DNA from: Arthrobacter sp. FB24 | GTDB lineage: Bacteria; Actinomycetota; Actinomycetes; Actinomycetales; Micrococcaceae | Length of the DNA stretch: 64,000 nucleotides | Assembly: GCF_000196235.1 (NCBI RefSeq) | Contig: NC_008541.1 | Location: 1,240,001 to 1,304,000 of the forward strand | Reading direction: 5' to 3' | Part shown: positions 9,145 to 17,609 of the stretch, one piece after another | How positions within the stretch are numbered: position 1 is the stretch's first letter | Layout of the letters: each line of letters starts with the position of its first letter | The notes under the pieces: model-generated | Databases searched by the model: none | What the model was told of the DNA's origin: nothing | The model's input: the letters and a program-made list of their open reading frames with translations, nothing else | Made by a program: the position numbers and the translations under genes

Positions 9145-10614
9145 ATGGCAACAACCCCACAGCTCCAGGACCGTCCCAGGGTACTCGTCGTCGGCGGCGG
9201 GTACGTCGGCCTGTACGTAGCCCTCAAACTGCAGAACAAGATCGCGAATGCCGGTGGCATCGTCACCGTCGTTGATCCGCTGCCCTACATGACCTACCAG
9301 CCCTTCCTGCCGGAAGTTGCCGGCGGAAACATCGAGGCGCGCCACGCTGTCGTCTCGCACCGTCAGCACCTGAAGCAGACGGAACTCATCCAGGGCCGCG
9401 TCACCTCGATCGACCACGCCAACCGGACCGCGGTGGTTGCCCCGTCCGACGGCGGCCCGAACTTTGAGGTCCCGTACTTCGACGTCGTACTGGCCGCTGG
9501 TGCCATTACCCGCACCTTCCCCATCAAGGGCCTTGCGGACAAGGGAATCGGCCTGAAGACCATCGAGGAAGCCGTTGCGCTGCGCAACAAGGTCCTCGAG
9601 CGGATCGAAGCCGGCTCCACCATCACTGATCCTGCCGAGCGCGCCCGCGCCCTCACCTTCGTGGTGGTTGGTGGCGGCTTCGCCGGCATCGAGTGCATCA
9701 CCGAGATGGAAGACCTTGCCCGCGCGGCGGTCAAGAACAATCCCCGCGTCAAGCAGGAGGAAGTCCGCTTCGTCCTGGTGGAAGCCATGGGCCGCATCAT
9801 GCCCGAGGTCACCGCCAAGCAGGCCGAGTGGGTCGTGGAGCACCTGCGTAGCCGCGGCATTGAAGTCCTGCTGAACACCTCGTTGGACAACGCCGAGGGC
9901 TCCCTTAAGCTCATCAACCTGCCGGACAAGACCCCGGCCCAGGAATTCGAAGCCGATACCCTCGTCTGGACTGCAGGCGTGCAGGCCAACCCGATGGTCC
10001 GCTCCACCGACTTCCCGCTGGAGCCGCGCGGCCGCGTCCGCGTGCTTCCGGACCTGCGTATCGCCGGTGACGAAGGCATCATCGAGAATGCCTGGGCTGC
10101 CGGCGACATTGCCGCCGTGCCTGACCTCACGGGCAGCGGCCTGCCGGACGGCACCTGCGTGCCGAATGCGCAGCACGCCCTTCGCCAGGCCAAGCGCCTC
10201 GCGAAGAACCTTTGGGCCTCCCGCTGGGACAAGGAACTCAAGGACTACAAGCACAAGAACCTGGGCGCCGTTGCCGGCTTTGGCGAATGGAAGGGCGTTG
10301 CCAACATCAACCTCCTGGGCCGCATCGGGCTCAAGGGCCCCCTCGCCTGGCTGGCTCACCGCGGCTACCACGGCATGGCCATGCCCACGTTCGAGCGCAA
10401 GTTCCGGGTGATCATCAACTGGATCATTAGTTTCTTCGCAGGCCGCGACACCACCCAGCTGCTGGACCTGGACAACCCGCGCGGAGCTTTCGTCGCTGCG
10501 GCCACTCCTGCTCCCAAGCCGGCCGCGGCTACAGTCGCTCCGGCGGCTGACAAGCCGGCCGAATCCGGCAGCAACAGCCAGCAGAAGCAGACTGTATCGG
10601 CTGACACCAAGTAG
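9145..10614 (+). CDS. ndh: Type II NADH dehydrogenase (FAD-dependent)
   Basis: A 489-residue peripheral membrane flavoprotein that passes electrons from NADH to menaquinone without pumping protons. Two Rossmann motifs are visible: VLVVGGGYVGLYVALKL for FAD and FVVVGGGFAGIECITEME for NADH, plus the FAD contact AWAAGDIAAVPD and TLVWTAGVQANPM. A C-terminal amphipathic segment (FRVIINWIISFFAGRDTTQLL) would hold it to the membrane, followed by an Ala/Pro/Lys-rich tail. The ATG is placed by the conserved N-terminus and the adjacent promoter; the frame is open 52 codons upstream without support. A perfect palindromic terminator follows. Confidence 0.93.
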   Translation: MATTPQLQDRPRVLVVGGGYVGLYVALKLQNKIANAGGIVTVVDPLPYMTYQPFLPEVAGGNIEARHAVVSHRQHLKQTELIQGRVTSIDHANRTAVVAPSDGGPNFEVPYFDVVLAAGAITRTFPIKGLADKGIGLKTIEEAVALRNKVLERIEAGSTITDPAERARALTFVVVGGGFAGIECITEMEDLARAAVKNNPRVKQEEVRFVLVEAMGRIMPEVTAKQAEWVVEHLRSRGIEVLLNTSLDNAEGSLKLINLPDKTPAQEFEADTLVWTAGVQANPMVRSTDFPLEPRGRVRVLPDLRIAGDEGIIENAWAAGDIAAVPDLTGSGLPDGTCVPNAQHALRQAKRLAKNLWASRWDKELKDYKHKNLGAVAGFGEWKGVANINLLGRIGLKGPLAWLAHRGYHGMAMPTFERKFRVIINWIISFFAGRDTTQLLDLDNPRGAFVAAATPAPKPAAATVAPAADKPAESGSNSQQKQTVSADTK

Positions 10615-10627
10615 CCACCCAACGCCG

Positions 10628-10661
10628 ATGGCGGCCGTTCCCCGCGGGGAACGGCCGCCAT
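10628..10661 (+). terminator. Perfect 34-base palindrome after ndh
   Basis: A 17+17 base uninterrupted palindrome, arms ATGGCGGCCGTTCCCCG and its complement, is followed by TGTTGTTT. It is a good terminator for ndh, and lies 17 bases before the next gene's ATG. Confidence 0.85.
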
Positions 10662-10678
10662 TGTTGTTTAATGGCTCA

Positions 10679-11623
10679 ATGACTGGTGAAAAGGACATCC
10701 GTGCCCTCTTGGCATCCATCCACCCCGTCCTGCGCGAGGGGGAATACGTGTACGTCCTGTGGCCCTACGGCAGGCCGCTGGTTCCAGGCATCGAAGCCGC
10801 AGTCCGGGAAGCGGAAGGGCTCACCGTGGTGCTGCCCCGGGCTGAGGCGGACAGGCTGGAGCTTCGCTACGACTTCGTTGCCTCCTGGATCACCCTTCAG
10901 GTGCATTCGTCCCTCGAAGCCATCGGATTGACTGCAGCGGTCAGTGCGGCGCTCACCAACTCCCGAATCAGCTGCAACGTCCTCGCCGGGTTCCACCACG
11001 ACCACCTCCTGGTTCCGGTGGCTGATGCGGACCGCGCCTTGGAGATACTCCACGAACTGGCTGCAGCAAGTACCGAGCAGCCTGCACCGAAGCTTGTCCT
11101 GCGCACTGAACAGCCGGCGGACAGGCCCGCCATCCTGGAGCTCACGGCGGCTGCTTTCTCGGTGTCGCCGGTTACCGGGCTTCCCGTGGACGGTGAACCC
11201 GTGGAAGTGGGGCTGTTGAAGCAGCTTTTCGACTGCGACGAGTATCTGCCTGAGTTCAGCATCGTCGCCGAACAGAATGGTGAAGTGGTGGGCCACGTCA
11301 TCAGCACGCGGGGCTGGGTGGGGGACCTTGAGCTGCTGGGGCTTGGCCCCATTGGTGTGGTGCCGCGGCTGCAACGCCACGGCATCGGCTCGGCACTTAT
11401 GCAGGAAACCGTCTCGCGCGCCAACGCGGCGGGGGAGAGGGGCATCGCCCTGCTGGGCAGCCCGGAGTACTACTCCCGTTTCGGCTTTGTGCCGTCCGTG
11501 TCCCTGGGCGTTGAACCGCCCAGCGCTGAATGGGGAGATGCCTTCCAGTTCCTCCCGCTCGCTGTCTGGCCCGGTGGTATCCACGGCACGTTCCGGTATG
11601 CCGGGCCCTTTCAGCGGCTCTGA
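10679..11623 (+). CDS. ACT domain-GNAT acetyltransferase fusion
   Basis: A 314-residue two-domain protein. Residues 1-130 look like the double-ACT/DUF2241 type amino-acid-sensing module (YVYVLWPYGRPLVPG, DFVASWITLQVHSSLEAIG, ISCNVLAGFHHDHLLVP). Residues 140-314 are a GNAT domain with the acetyl-CoA loop GPIGVVPRLQRHGIGSALM and the YYSRFGFVPS segment of YhbS/N-acetyltransferase relatives. The start is ATG 10679; an in-frame ATG inside the upstream terminator was rejected. The fusion suggests acetylation gated by an amino acid, but neither ligand nor substrate can be read from sequence. Confidence 0.82.
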   Translation: MTGEKDIRALLASIHPVLREGEYVYVLWPYGRPLVPGIEAAVREAEGLTVVLPRAEADRLELRYDFVASWITLQVHSSLEAIGLTAAVSAALTNSRISCNVLAGFHHDHLLVPVADADRALEILHELAAASTEQPAPKLVLRTEQPADRPAILELTAAAFSVSPVTGLPVDGEPVEVGLLKQLFDCDEYLPEFSIVAEQNGEVVGHVISTRGWVGDLELLGLGPIGVVPRLQRHGIGSALMQETVSRANAAGERGIALLGSPEYYSRFGFVPSVSLGVEPPSAEWGDAFQFLPLAVWPGGIHGTFRYAGPFQRL

Positions 11624-11643
11624 CGGGATACCATTGACCGGGC

Positions 11644-11717
11644 GCCCCAGTAGCCCAATTGGCAGAGGCAGCGGACTTAAAATCCGCGTGTTGTGGGTTC
11701 GAGTCCCACCTGGGGTA
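11644..11717 (+). tRNA. tRNA with UAA anticodon and short variable loop (tRNA-Leu-like)
   Basis: A 74-base cloverleaf: acceptor GCCCCAG with CTGGGGT (first pair G-U), D arm GCC/GGC with GG in the loop, anticodon stem GCGGA/TCCGC with loop CTTAAAA (anticodon TAA at 11678-11680), a five-base variable loop GTGTT, and T arm GTGGG/CCCAC with loop TTCGAGT. The discriminator is A and CCA is not encoded. UAA reads Leu codon UUA, yet leucine tRNAs normally have a long variable arm, so the identity is questionable. Confidence 0.85.
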
Positions 11718-11828
11718 CTCCTGTTTATTCGCCGTGCCGCGCTTCACTATGCCTGCTTCCGGCCCGCTCCTTCCGCATTTCAGCGCTTCCGCGCCATGGT
11801 GTCCCATATGCAACGACTGTTATAAGGA

Positions 11829-11844
11829 TGTGACCATAGTCACT
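11829..11844. promoter_or_regulatory. CRP/GlxR-like site before the substrate-binding protein
   Basis: TGTGACCATAGTCACT matches TGTGA-N6-TCACA at nine of ten positions. It ends 99 bases before the ATG of the lipoprotein gene. A matching site precedes the permease operon. Confidence 0.55.
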
Positions 11845-11943
11845 TATGTTCGGGGCGAAATTGCACTAGCTTGAAGTTAAATCAGGAACACCTGGTAATT
11901 CGCATCAAAGGCCGTTCGCACCTTTCGATCGAGGAGACTCTTA

Positions 11944-13293
11944 ATGATTTCACTCCCCCAGGCGGCGCCGCGAGTCGCTAAGCTCACAGCGCTTAGCATC
12001 GGCGTCGCCCTTCTGGCTACGGCTTGTGGCGGCTCGTCCACCCCGAGTTCGACAGGCTCCACCACTCCGGCGGCATCCGGAATCGCCTGCCCGGCGCCGA
12101 GCGCTAGCGGCGGCGCCACCACCGCAGCGGGCGCGGGCGGCTCGGTCCCGGCCTCTACCACTACTACGGATACTCCGCTCAAGATCGGCTCGCTTCTGCC
12201 TACCACGGGCTCGCTGGCGTTCCTCGGGCCGCCCGAAATTGCCGGTGTGAACCTGGGCATCAAGGAAGTCAATGACGCAGGCGGCGTCCTGGGCAAGCCC
12301 GTCGAAGTGATCCACCGCGACTCCGGTGACACCAAGACCGACATTGCAACGCAGTCCACCACAGCGCTGCTGGGCAGCGGCGTCAGCGCCATTATCGGCG
12401 CTGCATCATCGGGGGTTTCCAAGACCGTCATCAACCAGATCACCGGTGCCGGTGTCATCCAGTTCTCGCCCGCGAACACGTCTCCCGACTTCACCACCTG
12501 GGATGACAAGGGCCTCTACTGGCGCACGGCTCCCTCCGATGTGCTGCAGGGCAAGGTGCTCGGCAACTACATGGCTACCTGTGGCGCACAGACCGTCGGC
12601 ATGATCGTTCTGAACGATGCGTACGGCACCGGCCTGGCCAAGAACGTCAAGTCTGCGTTTGAAGCTGCCGGCGGCAAGGTTGTTGCCGAGGAGCTCTTCA
12701 ACGAGGGCGACTCGCAGTTCAGCAGCCAGGTGGACAAGGTCATTGCAGCCAAGCCGGATGCGATTGCCCTGATCACCTTCGACCAGGCTAAGAGCATCGT
12801 GCCCCTGATGACCGGCAAGGGCATCAAGGCGACCCAGATGTTCCTGGTTGACGGCAACACCTCGGACTACAGCAAGGACTTCCAGGCGGGAACGCTGAAG
12901 GGCGCCCAGGGCACCATCCCGGGCACGTTCGCCAAGGACGACTTCAAGAAGAAGCTGCTGGCAATCGACCCGGCGCTGAAGGACTACAGCTATGCAGGCG
13001 AGTCGTACGACGCCGTCAACCTGATCGCGCTGGCTGCGGAAGCCGCTAAGAGCACCAAGGGTACCGACATCGCCAAGCAGCTCAAGGCAGTCTCCGAAAG
13101 CGGCGAGAAGTGCAACGACTTCCCGTCCTGCGTCACGCTGCTCCGCAACGGCAAGGACATCGACTACGACGGCCAGTCCGGTCCGGTGACCTTCTCCGAC
13201 GCCGGTGACCCGACGGAAGCCTACATCGGCATCTACGAGTACCAGGATGACAACACCTACAAGCCGTCGAAGGAAGAATTCGGCAAGCTGTAA
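11944..13293 (+). CDS. livK: Branched-chain amino acid ABC transporter substrate-binding lipoprotein
   Basis: A 449-residue type 1 periplasmic-binding protein of the LivK/Leu-Ile-Val family, exported and lipid-anchored. The lipobox is ALLATAC at about residues 21-27, followed by a Ser/Thr/Ala/Gly linker of 50 residues, then LKIGSLLPTTGSLAFLGPPEIAGVNLGIKEVNDAGGVLG, the ligand-binding start of the family, and SYDAVNLIALAAEAA near the C-terminus. ATG 11944 has GAGGAG upstream. It faces the -strand permease/ATPase operon across two terminated ends. Part of the linker (12045-12070) is encoded by a REP-like unit. Confidence 0.92.
   Translation: MISLPQAAPRVAKLTALSIGVALLATACGGSSTPSSTGSTTPAASGIACPAPSASGGATTAAGAGGSVPASTTTTDTPLKIGSLLPTTGSLAFLGPPEIAGVNLGIKEVNDAGGVLGKPVEVIHRDSGDTKTDIATQSTTALLGSGVSAIIGAASSGVSKTVINQITGAGVIQFSPANTSPDFTTWDDKGLYWRTAPSDVLQGKVLGNYMATCGAQTVGMIVLNDAYGTGLAKNVKSAFEAAGGKVVAEELFNEGDSQFSSQVDKVIAAKPDAIALITFDQAKSIVPLMTGKGIKATQMFLVDGNTSDYSKDFQAGTLKGAQGTIPGTFAKDDFKKKLLAIDPALKDYSYAGESYDAVNLIALAAEAAKSTKGTDIAKQLKAVSESGEKCNDFPSCVTLLRNGKDIDYDGQSGPVTFSDAGDPTEAYIGIYEYQDDNTYKPSKEEFGKL
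12045..12070 (+). repeat. REP-like unit in the livK linker
   Basis: The stretch GAGTTCGACAGGCTCCACC and the seven bases after it nearly match the actinobacterial repeat unit GGTTTCGACAGGCTCAACC. It codes for the SSTGSTTPAASG part of the lipoprotein linker. Only one arm is evident. Confidence 0.4.
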
Positions 13294-13316
13294 AGCCGAC
13301 TCAACCTTGATAGCGC

Positions 13317-13348
13317 GAAAGCCCCCGTCCAGCCGGACGGGGGCTTTC
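13317..13348 (+). terminator. Terminator after livK
   Basis: A perfect 14-bp stem, GAAAGCCCCCGTCC with its complement around loop AGCC, lies 23 bases after the livK stop and ends in CTTTCTGTT. Confidence 0.9.
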
Positions 13349-13475
13349 TGTTGCCCGGCGCGGCCTCGGCCCCCTGACCACCCATCAAACGCCCGGCGGA
13401 GGCAGTGCACGGCTCAGGCATGCAGAAGGGCCGCCACCAAGCGGTGACGGCCCCCCTGCGGCTCGTAGGGGCGGC

Positions 13476-14246
13476 TTAGACTTCGTCCGCCAGCGTTCCG
13501 AGGTACAGCTGGATCACCTTGGGGTCCTTCATGAGCTCCCGGCCGGTACCGGTGTACGCGTCCTTGCCCTGGTCCAGCACATAGGCGCGGTCGCAGATCT
13601 GCAGGCAGCGGCGGGCGTTCTGCTCCACCATGATCACCGAAACGCCGGCCCGGTTGATCTCGTGGACCCGCAGGAAGGTCTCATCCTGCTTGACGGGGGA
13701 GAGGCCTGCCGACGGCTCATCGAGCAGCAGGACGGCGGGCTCCATCATCAGGGCACGTCCCATGGCCACCATCTGGCGTTCCCCGCCGGAGAGCGAGCCG
13801 GCACGCTGGGCGCGGCGCTTGCCGAGCTCAGGGAAGAGGCTGGTAACGAAGTCGAACCGTTCGGCAAAGTCCTTGGGCCGCTGGAACATGCCCATCTGCA
13901 TGTTCTCCTCGATGGTCAGGGTAGCGAACACATTGTTGTTCTGCGGGACGAAGCCCACGCCCTTGGCCACGAGTTTGTTGGCCTTGAGCCCGGTGATGTC
14001 CTGGCCCCTGACCACGACGGAGCCCGAGTGCACCTTCACCAGCCCGAACATCGCCTTCAGCAGCGTGGACTTACCGGCGCCGTTAGGACCGATGATGCCG
14101 ATCAGTTCGCCTTTGCGGGCTTCAATGCTGCAGCCGTTGAGGATGTTGACGCCGGGGATGTAGCCAGCCACCAGGTTGGTGACCGTGACCACCGCTTGGT
14201 CCGCGGCGGCTGGTGTGGCGGCTGCTGCCGCACTGGTGGCGCTCAT
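13476..14246 (-). CDS. livF: Branched-chain amino acid ABC transporter ATP-binding protein LivF
   Basis: A 256-residue cytoplasmic ATPase. Walker A GPNGAGKSTLLKAMFG, Q-loop FVPQNNNVF, signature LSGGERQMVAMGRALM, Walker B VLLLDEPSAGL and the switch His region VIMVEQNARRCL are all intact. The ending EVIQLYLG-like KVIQLYLG segment is typical of LivF rather than LivG. Its start overlaps the livG stop by four bases (ATGA), so the two ATPases are translationally coupled. It pairs with LivG below the LivH/LivM membrane pores. Confidence 0.93.
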   Translation of the reverse strand: MSATSAAAAATPAAADQAVVTVTNLVAGYIPGVNILNGCSIEARKGELIGIIGPNGAGKSTLLKAMFGLVKVHSGSVVVRGQDITGLKANKLVAKGVGFVPQNNNVFATLTIEENMQMGMFQRPKDFAERFDFVTSLFPELGKRRAQRAGSLSGGERQMVAMGRALMMEPAVLLLDEPSAGLSPVKQDETFLRVHEINRAGVSVIMVEQNARRCLQICDRAYVLDQGKDAYTGTGRELMKDPKVIQLYLGTLADEV

Positions 14247-15292
14247 TCGGTGTCCTTCTTCCGGGTTTCGGGCCGCGGCTCCGTTTCGGCGGCAACGACG
14301 TCGACGGCGATAATTCCGGCGTTCTCGGTGCCCACGATTGACTCTTCGTCGGCCACGAGCTCGGCGGCCAGTTCCTTGATGCCTTCGGCGTCGCCCAGGT
14401 CCACATCGTGGTGGGCGCCCAGGTAGGCATCGATCACGGCGGGGTTCTTCATCACGTCCTGTGGCGGCCCTTCAGCGACGATCTTGCCTTCGGCCATCAC
14501 CACCACCCAGTCGGCGATGTGGCGCACCATGTTCATGTCGTGCTCGACGAAGAGCACGGTCATGCCTTCTGCCTTGAGGTTCTTGATGTGGTCAAGGAGG
14601 GACTGGGTAAGCGCCGGGTTGACGCCGGCCATGGGCTCATCAAGCATCACTAGTTTGGGCCTGACCATCAGCGATCGTGCCATCTCAAGCAGCTTGCGTT
14701 GGCCGCCGGACAACGATGCCGCGTAGTCGTCCTTCTTCGCGTCCAATTTGAACTTCTCCAGCAGGACGTTCGCCTGGGCGGTGATCTCCTTTTCGCGGCC
14801 GCCCCACATGCCCTTGAACAGGGCCTTGGAAAGCCGCTCACCGGGCTGCTCAGAGCCTCCCAGCCGCATGTTTTCCATGACAGTCAGCTTGCCCATCACC
14901 TTGGTCAGCTGGAACGTGCGGACCATGCCCATCCGGGCCACCTTGTAGGGGGAGACGCCGGCGAGGCTGTTGCCTTCGAACTGCCATTTTCCGGAGTTGG
15001 GTGTGTCAAAGCCGGTCAGCAGGTTGAACAGGGTGGTCTTGCCGGCACCATTGGGTCCAATGAGTGCAGTGATTTTGTGGCGGGGGATCTCAAGGTGTTC
15101 GACGTCGACGGCGTTGATGCCGCCGAAGCTGCGGGTGACGTTTTCGGCGACGACGATCGGATCCCGCTTCTTGCAGCCCGGGGCGGTCTCGCCGGCGGCG
15201 ATCGGCCGCGTATCCGTCATGTAGTCAATTCCTGCGGTGTCACCGCTGTTCCCGGTGCCACTTGCTGTTGGCACATTGCGTTGCTCACTCAT
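14243..15292 (-). CDS. livG: Branched-chain amino acid ABC transporter ATP-binding protein LivG
   Basis: A 349-residue ATPase, about 90 longer than the usual LivG. The core has Walker A GPNGAGKTTLFNLLTGF, signature LSGGQRKLLEMARSLM, Walker B LVMLDEPMAGVNPALT and VEHDMNMVRHIADW. The extra length is an N-terminal hydrophilic stretch of about 35 residues before VVAENVTRSFGG and a C-terminal acidic tail of about 65 after VIDAYLGAHH. The tail (IKELAAELVADEES) may be regulatory or structural; that is a guess. It overlaps livM upstream and livF downstream by four bases each. Confidence 0.93.
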   Translation of the reverse strand: MSEQRNVPTASGTGNSGDTAGIDYMTDTRPIAAGETAPGCKKRDPIVVAENVTRSFGGINAVDVEHLEIPRHKITALIGPNGAGKTTLFNLLTGFDTPNSGKWQFEGNSLAGVSPYKVARMGMVRTFQLTKVMGKLTVMENMRLGGSEQPGERLSKALFKGMWGGREKEITAQANVLLEKFKLDAKKDDYAASLSGGQRKLLEMARSLMVRPKLVMLDEPMAGVNPALTQSLLDHIKNLKAEGMTVLFVEHDMNMVRHIADWVVVMAEGKIVAEGPPQDVMKNPAVIDAYLGAHHDVDLGDAEGIKELAAELVADEESIVGTENAGIIAVDVVAAETEPRPETRKKDTE

Positions 15293-16257
15293 GCGAACGC
15301 CAACTCCTTCTTATTGCCGAAAACGCCCTGGGGCCGGAAGATCATCAGCAGCATCAGCGCGACACCCACGAGGATGTAACGCAGCTGCCCGGCCTGGACC
15401 GTGTTCAGCCATGTCACCGCCCCTGATTCAATGAGGCCGTACAGGATGCCCTGGGTGAGCGAGAGCACCACCCAGAAGATCATGGCGCCTACTACCGGGC
15501 CAAGCACTGTTCCGAGTCCGCCCAAAAGCAGGCAGGTGTACAGGAAGAACGTCAGCTCGGTGCCGTAGTTCGCCGGCTGGACCGCACCGCGGGGAAGGGT
15601 GAAGATCATGCCGGCCAGGGCGCCGAGGACGCCGCCGATGACGAGCGCCTGCATCTTATAGGCGTACACGTTCTTTCCCAGCGAGCGGACTGCGTTCTCG
15701 TCCTCGCGGATGCCCTTGAGGACGCGTCCCCACGGGCTGCGCATCAGCAGCCACACCAGGGTGCAACAGACGATCACGAGGCCCCAGCCAACTACGCGGA
15801 TAAAGAAGTCCCTGTTGTTCATTCCAAAGTAGGAGCCTTCGGGGAACGGGTTCATGGAGTAGAACCCGCCTTCGAAGGCGGCCAGGCCGTTGGCGGAGCC
15901 CGTCACGGACGTGAGCTGGTTGGTGGTGACGATGTAGCGGACGATTTCCGCGGCCGCGATCGTCACGATGGCCAGGTAGTCGGCGCGCAGGCGAAGGGTT
16001 GGAATGCCCAGCAGCAACGCGAAAATAGCCGAGCAGGCGACGGCAATGAGCAGGCCTACAAAGAACGGGACGCCGAAGCTAAGCGTCGAGATGGCGAAGC
16101 CGTAGGCGCCTACCGCCATAAAGCCGGCCTGGCCGAAGTTCAGCAGGCCGGAGTAGCCGAAGTGAACGGCGAGGCCGAGGGCGGCAAGCGCGTACGCCGC
16201 CGTCGTCGGGCTGAACAGTTCACCGGCAGCGCTGGAAAAAATGAATCCAAAGTCCAT
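15289..16257 (-). CDS. livM: Branched-chain amino acid ABC transporter permease LivM
   Basis: A 322-residue integral membrane permease. The family-defining segment GYSGLLNFGQAGFMAVGAYG lies near residues 35-55 and the ATPase-contact loop with RLRADYLAIVTIAAAEIVR, KGIREDENAVRSLGKNVY follows; about eight to ten hydrophobic helices span the rest. ATG 16257 is preferred because GGAG precedes it and homology starts at MDFGFIF; the frame is open 155 codons further into livH but that part is a shadow. The gene sits 11 bases after livH. Confidence 0.92.
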   Translation of the reverse strand: MDFGFIFSSAAGELFSPTTAAYALAALGLAVHFGYSGLLNFGQAGFMAVGAYGFAISTLSFGVPFFVGLLIAVACSAIFALLLGIPTLRLRADYLAIVTIAAAEIVRYIVTTNQLTSVTGSANGLAAFEGGFYSMNPFPEGSYFGMNNRDFFIRVVGWGLVIVCCTLVWLLMRSPWGRVLKGIREDENAVRSLGKNVYAYKMQALVIGGVLGALAGMIFTLPRGAVQPANYGTELTFFLYTCLLLGGLGTVLGPVVGAMIFWVVLSLTQGILYGLIESGAVTWLNTVQAGQLRYILVGVALMLLMIFRPQGVFGNKKELAFA

Positions 16258-16268
16258 GGCTGTGTCTC

Positions 16269-17609
16269 CTAACCCACGCGCTCGCGACGGCCCAGGATGC
16301 CCTGCGGCCGGAACAAGAGGACAACAATCATGATGAACAGTGCTCCCACATATTTGAGGTCGGCGGCCAGGCCGAACACGGTGGTCAGCTCCACGAAGAT
16401 GCCGACGATGATGGATCCGATCAGTGCACCGAAGACCGTGCCGAGGCCGCCCAGGGTCACGCCGGCGAAGATGAGCAGCAGGATCTGCGAACCCATATCG
16501 AAGGTGACGCCGGGCCGGTAGTAGGCCCAGAGAATGCCGCCGAGGGAGGCCAGCATTCCGCCCGCAACCCAGACAATCCGGATCACGTTGTCGACATCGA
16601 TGCCCGAGGCGGCCGCGAGGGCTGGGTTGTCGGCGACTGCGCGGGTGGCTTTGCCCAGGCGGGTCTTCAGGAGGATGAAACCGATGAGTGCGATCACGAC
16701 GGCACTGATGACCAGCGACCACAGGTTGTTGGGCGAGATCGATACCGGCCCAATCTGTATTTCAGCGCTCTGGGCGTAGGGCAGTTGCTGGGTCGATCCG
16801 CCGAAGTAGAACTGAATGACATAGCGGACCGCGAGTGCGAGGCCAATGCTGACGATCATCATCGGGACCAGGCCCGTCCCGCGTCGGCGCAGCGGTTTCC
16901 ACAGGCCGGCATCCTGGACGTAACCGAACAGGCCGCCGCCCAGCAGCGCAAGGACCACCGCCAGCCAGAACGGAAGGCTCATGGCGTTGAAGGCGAAGAC
17001 CAGAACGGCGCCGAAGGTGACCATCTCGCCGTGGGCAAAGTTGGTGAGGCCGGTAGTTCCGAAAATCAGCGAGAGTCCCACCGAGGCCAGCGCCAGCAGG
17101 AGGCCGAAGCTAAGGCCGGCCACGAGCCTGTTCAGCAGGTTCTGGCCGAAGTCCTGTTGCTGGACCACAATGCCTTTGCCGAAGGCAAAGATCACGGAGA
17201 GGTTGGAAGTCTGGCTGAAAGTGACTTTGCGGGGATTCTCCTGGCCGTCAGCGAGCTTGATGCCTTCGGGGAGAGTGGACTCGTCCAGCTCTACTTCATA
17301 GGTGCCCTGGACCGGGACTCCGATGGTCCACGAGCCGTTGGCGCCTGATTTTGCGGTCCCGGTGAAATCCCCGCTTTTGGCAGTGATCGTAACGTCAGCG
17401 ATAGGGGCCCGAGCGTCGTCCCGCAGGAAGCCGCTGATGCTGTTCTGGAACTGCTGGTTCGACGGGGATGGCGTCGGCGAGGGGGTAGTGGCCTGCGATG
17501 CCGGGGCTACGACGAGGAGGATTGCAACGACGGCGGCAAATATAGCCCCCAACGTCTTCAGCAATCCGCCGCGCCGTCTGTGCGACAGGCCTCTCGGTGT
17601 GCTTCTCAA
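16269..17609 (-). CDS. livH: LivH-type permease with secreted N-terminal domain
   Basis: About 446 residues, 150 longer than ordinary LivH. The C-terminal 290 residues are the permease (LALASVGLSLIFGTTGLTNFAHGEMVTFGA; KTRLGKATRAVADNPALAAASGID). In front lies a Sec signal (LGAIFAAVVAILLVVAPASQA), a Thr/Pro/Ser linker and a domain of about 90 residues (ISGFLRDDARAPIADVTITA, GANGSWTIGVPVQGTYEVELD) that looks like a carboxypeptidase-regulatory or prealbumin-like beta sandwich. TTG 17609 is favoured because GGAGG stands eight bases before it; GTG 17624 overlaps that ribosome site. It is first in the livHMGF operon. Confidence 0.88.
   Translation of the reverse strand: MRSTPRGLSHRRRGGLLKTLGAIFAAVVAILLVVAPASQATTPSPTPSPSNQQFQNSISGFLRDDARAPIADVTITAKSGDFTGTAKSGANGSWTIGVPVQGTYEVELDESTLPEGIKLADGQENPRKVTFSQTSNLSVIFAFGKGIVVQQQDFGQNLLNRLVAGLSFGLLLALASVGLSLIFGTTGLTNFAHGEMVTFGAVLVFAFNAMSLPFWLAVVLALLGGGLFGYVQDAGLWKPLRRRGTGLVPMMIVSIGLALAVRYVIQFYFGGSTQQLPYAQSAEIQIGPVSISPNNLWSLVISAVVIALIGFILLKTRLGKATRAVADNPALAAASGIDVDNVIRIVWVAGGMLASLGGILWAYYRPGVTFDMGSQILLLIFAGVTLGGLGTVFGALIGSIIVGIFVELTTVFGLAADLKYVGALFIMIVVLLFRPQGILGRRERVG

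Noticed and set aside
11644..11717. Calling the tRNA a lysine tRNA
   Set aside because: The arm resembles tRNA-Lys, but positions 34-36 read TAA when the stem GCGGA/TCCGC is paired.
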